A DNA stretch of 64,000 bases from Verrucomicrobiia bacterium (GTDB taxonomy: Bacteria; Verrucomicrobiota; Verrucomicrobiia; Verrucomicrobiales; Akkermansiaceae). Position 1 is the stretch's first letter; each line of letters begins with the position of its first letter. The stretch covers positions 1 through 64,000 of the forward strand of contig JAUIJD010000022.1 of the NCBI GenBank assembly GCA_030431475.1. The letters are read 5' to 3'. Below the pieces are notes generated by a model. That model was not told the origin of the DNA. It saw only the letters and a list, made by a program, of their open reading frames with translations, and did no database searches. The position numbers and the translations under genes are program-made. This document shows positions 62,778 through 64,000 of this stretch, piece after piece.

Positions 62778-64000
62778 TCAGGGCTGCACCACGCCGAAGC
62801 GGACGAAGTGTCGCGGATCGCCCGCAGGCAGTGTGTAGCCGATGCGGTGCGGGTCATCGAAGTCGGGGGCGACGGGAGTCCACGGATCGACATTGCCGAG
62901 GTCGGTGGACGTTTCGATCCACAGAAGGGCCCCGGCGGCGACGGCATCCGGGCCTTTCGGGAAAGTGACCCCAAATTTGTCGAGCGTCGCGGGTGAGGGG
63001 TCGGCATGCTCCGGATCCAGACCGAGGCCGTATTCGAGAAGCGCGTTGAGGCCGTCGTGGTCGTGGTCGTCGGTTTCGAGCGCGCCGGCGATGCCGTGGC
63101 TTTCGCACCAGTCGGCGAAGCTCCGGCCGGCTTCGGAGACGCCGGACAGGACGATGTTTCCGAGGCCGATGCCGCGCTGGCTGGCCGCTCCGTTGGTACC
63201 GAATCCGGCGGATTCCGGATCGATCAGTAATTCGATCGTCCCGGCGCTGCGGCTGATCGGTGCCAGGCTCCACCCGAGCGTGACCGGGCCGGTGTTGCCG
63301 GCGCCGCTGATGCTGGCGCCCTGCTGTTGTCCGAGCGAGGTCCATGCCGACTCCCCTTGGCGCCGGAAGTAGAGCGTCCAGTTCGCCGAGGTGGTGCCGC
63401 TGAGCGTGCTGTGGGCGAAGGTGTCGAGATCGAGGGTGCCGGCGGTGAAATCGAGCACGGTGCCGGCGTCGGGCCCGAGGTCGAAGGTGAACCAGGTGCT
63501 TGCCTGATCCCCACCGTCCGCGTTCGGCGTTTGGGCGTCGCTTTCCCGGGCCGACGCGATCCGCAGGTGGGGGACGTGGGCGCCGACGTGGGCGCGGTTG
63601 ATCGGATCCTGATTCCCCGCTCCCAGGGCGCCGGTGCCGACGGCGTGGTCGATGAGGTCGGTGACGGTCCAGCCGGTCGTCGGCAGGTCGGTGAGGTCGG
63701 CGATGCCGGCGGCGGTGTGGTCGGGCGAGAAATCGAACACCGCGAGCGTGGCGGTGCCGGGCGGTGGCGGTGGCGGGTCCGCCGGCGGAGCGATGGAGGA
63801 GACCCCGATTACGAAATTGTCGAAGCCGATCGATCGTTGCGCGGCGGTGCCGTTGGTCGAGCCGGTCGAGACCGGATCGAGAAGGAAGCGGACTTCTCCG
63901 GCGACCGATCCGATCGGCGAGAGGTCCCAGACGAGCGGCACGGGGCCGGCGCTTCCCGCCCCGCCGATCGAGGCGCCGGCCTGGGTGCCGAGCGAGGTCC
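62778..64000 (-). CDS. C-terminal part of a secreted repeat protein (runs off right edge)
   Basis: The frame is open to position 64000, so the N-terminus is missing; an internal GTG at 63941 is not the start. At least two copies of a beta-rich domain are visible: 'TSLGTQAGASIGGAGSAGP' to 'FDNFVIGVSS' near the right edge, and 'TSLGQQQGASISGAGNTGP' to 'GLGNIVLSGVS' in the middle, each containing 'GTNG(A)A-QR-IG'. The C-terminus has a calcium-rich 'DDHDHDGLNALLEYGLGLDP' segment and ends 'DPRHFVRFGVV', the tail typical of secreted Verrucomicrobiota proteins. Ligand unknown. Confidence 0.75.
   Translation of the reverse strand, partial: TSLGTQAGASIGGAGSAGPVPLVWDLSPIGSVAGEVRFLLDPVSTGSTNGTAAQRSIGFDNFVIGVSSIAPPADPPPPPPGTATLAVFDFSPDHTAAGIADLTDLPTTGWTVTDLIDHAVGTGALGAGNQDPINRAHVGAHVPHLRIASARESDAQTPNADGGDQASTWFTFDLGPDAGTVLDFTAGTLDLDTFAHSTLSGTTSANWTLYFRRQGESAWTSLGQQQGASISGAGNTGPVTLGWSLAPISRSAGTIELLIDPESAGFGTNGAASQRGIGLGNIVLSGVSEAGRSFADWCESHGIAGALETDDHDHDGLNALLEYGLGLDPEHADPSPATLDKFGVTFPKGPDAVAAGALLWIETSTDLGNVDPWTPVAPDFDDPHRIGYTLPAGDPRHFVRFGVVQP

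Overview
The window looks like chromosomal DNA of a member of the Verrucomicrobiota (the Luteolibacter/Haloferula/Roseibacillus kind of lineage). It has high GC content and almost no strong Shine-Dalgarno sites. It carries gene families typical of the Planctomycetes-Verrucomicrobia group: a DUF1501 protein next to a PSD1-type cytochrome, a PVC-type heme-binding beta-propeller/HEAT protein, a DUF3472/DUF5077 protein, a sulfatase, an SHD1-like domain and secreted proteins ending in the 'FYRV/HFVRF'-type tail. I found no rRNA, tRNA, CRISPR array, prophage or plasmid backbone. Genus-level placement is inference. Layout. 1-2.8 kb: a DNA-repair pair (radical SAM protein and the start of a UdgX-like protein) split by a REP-associated tyrosine transposase (RAYT), palindromes and two large tandem arrays. 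2.8-9.5 kb: a secreted SHD1-like protein, DUF1501 and PSD1 proteins, and a divergent AraC regulator. 9.5-16.7 kb: a Whirly-like ssDNA-binding protein, trmD, a second RAYT flanked by its own palindromes, a zinc-ribbon plus SPFH pair, an SLC13/TrkA-C transporter and a secreted protein. 16.7-29.3 kb: an esterase, a DsbD N-domain protein, nnr, an amidase, a secreted protein, ogt, a large membrane protein, a ClC antiporter, glpK and thrC. 29.3-38.1 kb: a phosphonate-use cluster (zinc alcohol dehydrogenase, divergent FAD oxidoreductase, DUF5690-type transporter, phosphonoacetate hydrolase, phosphonoacetaldehyde dehydrogenase, metallophosphoesterase, XRE-cupin regulator). 38.1-44.3 kb: vapBC, thrB, rlpA, an HU protein, rnhC, mutY, a lipoprotein protease and a lipoprotein. 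44.3-49.2 kb: a two-component system divergent from a TonB receptor. 49.2-64 kb: DUF3472 and PVC-cytochrome proteins, a nucleotidyltransferase, an S8-type protease, a sulfatase, a tetraheme/Fe-S/NrfD module with a small unknown protein, and a secreted repeat protein running off the right edge. How the genes work together. The phosphonate genes can be read as aminophosphonate -> phosphonoacetaldehyde (FAD oxidoreductase) -> phosphonoacetate (PhnY) -> acetate + phosphate (PhnA), with the DUF5690 protein as candidate importer and the XRE-cupin protein as candidate regulator. The cluster lies between thrC and thrB. The tetraheme/Fe-S/NrfD genes form a quinone-linked electron-transfer module without a recognisable terminal reductase nearby. 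A second layer overlies the genes. Many intergenic gaps hold perfect 18-22 bp palindromes, often in inverted pairs and in several unrelated sequence families. Two of these families flank the two RAYT genes. Heptamer tandem arrays occur at four separate loci, one of them inside a coding region. The items most worth following up are this palindrome/RAYT/heptamer layer, the bacterial Whirly-like gene, the aminophosphonate cluster with an oxidase instead of a transaminase, and an NtrC-type regulator that has lost its GAFTGA loop and Walker B residues.
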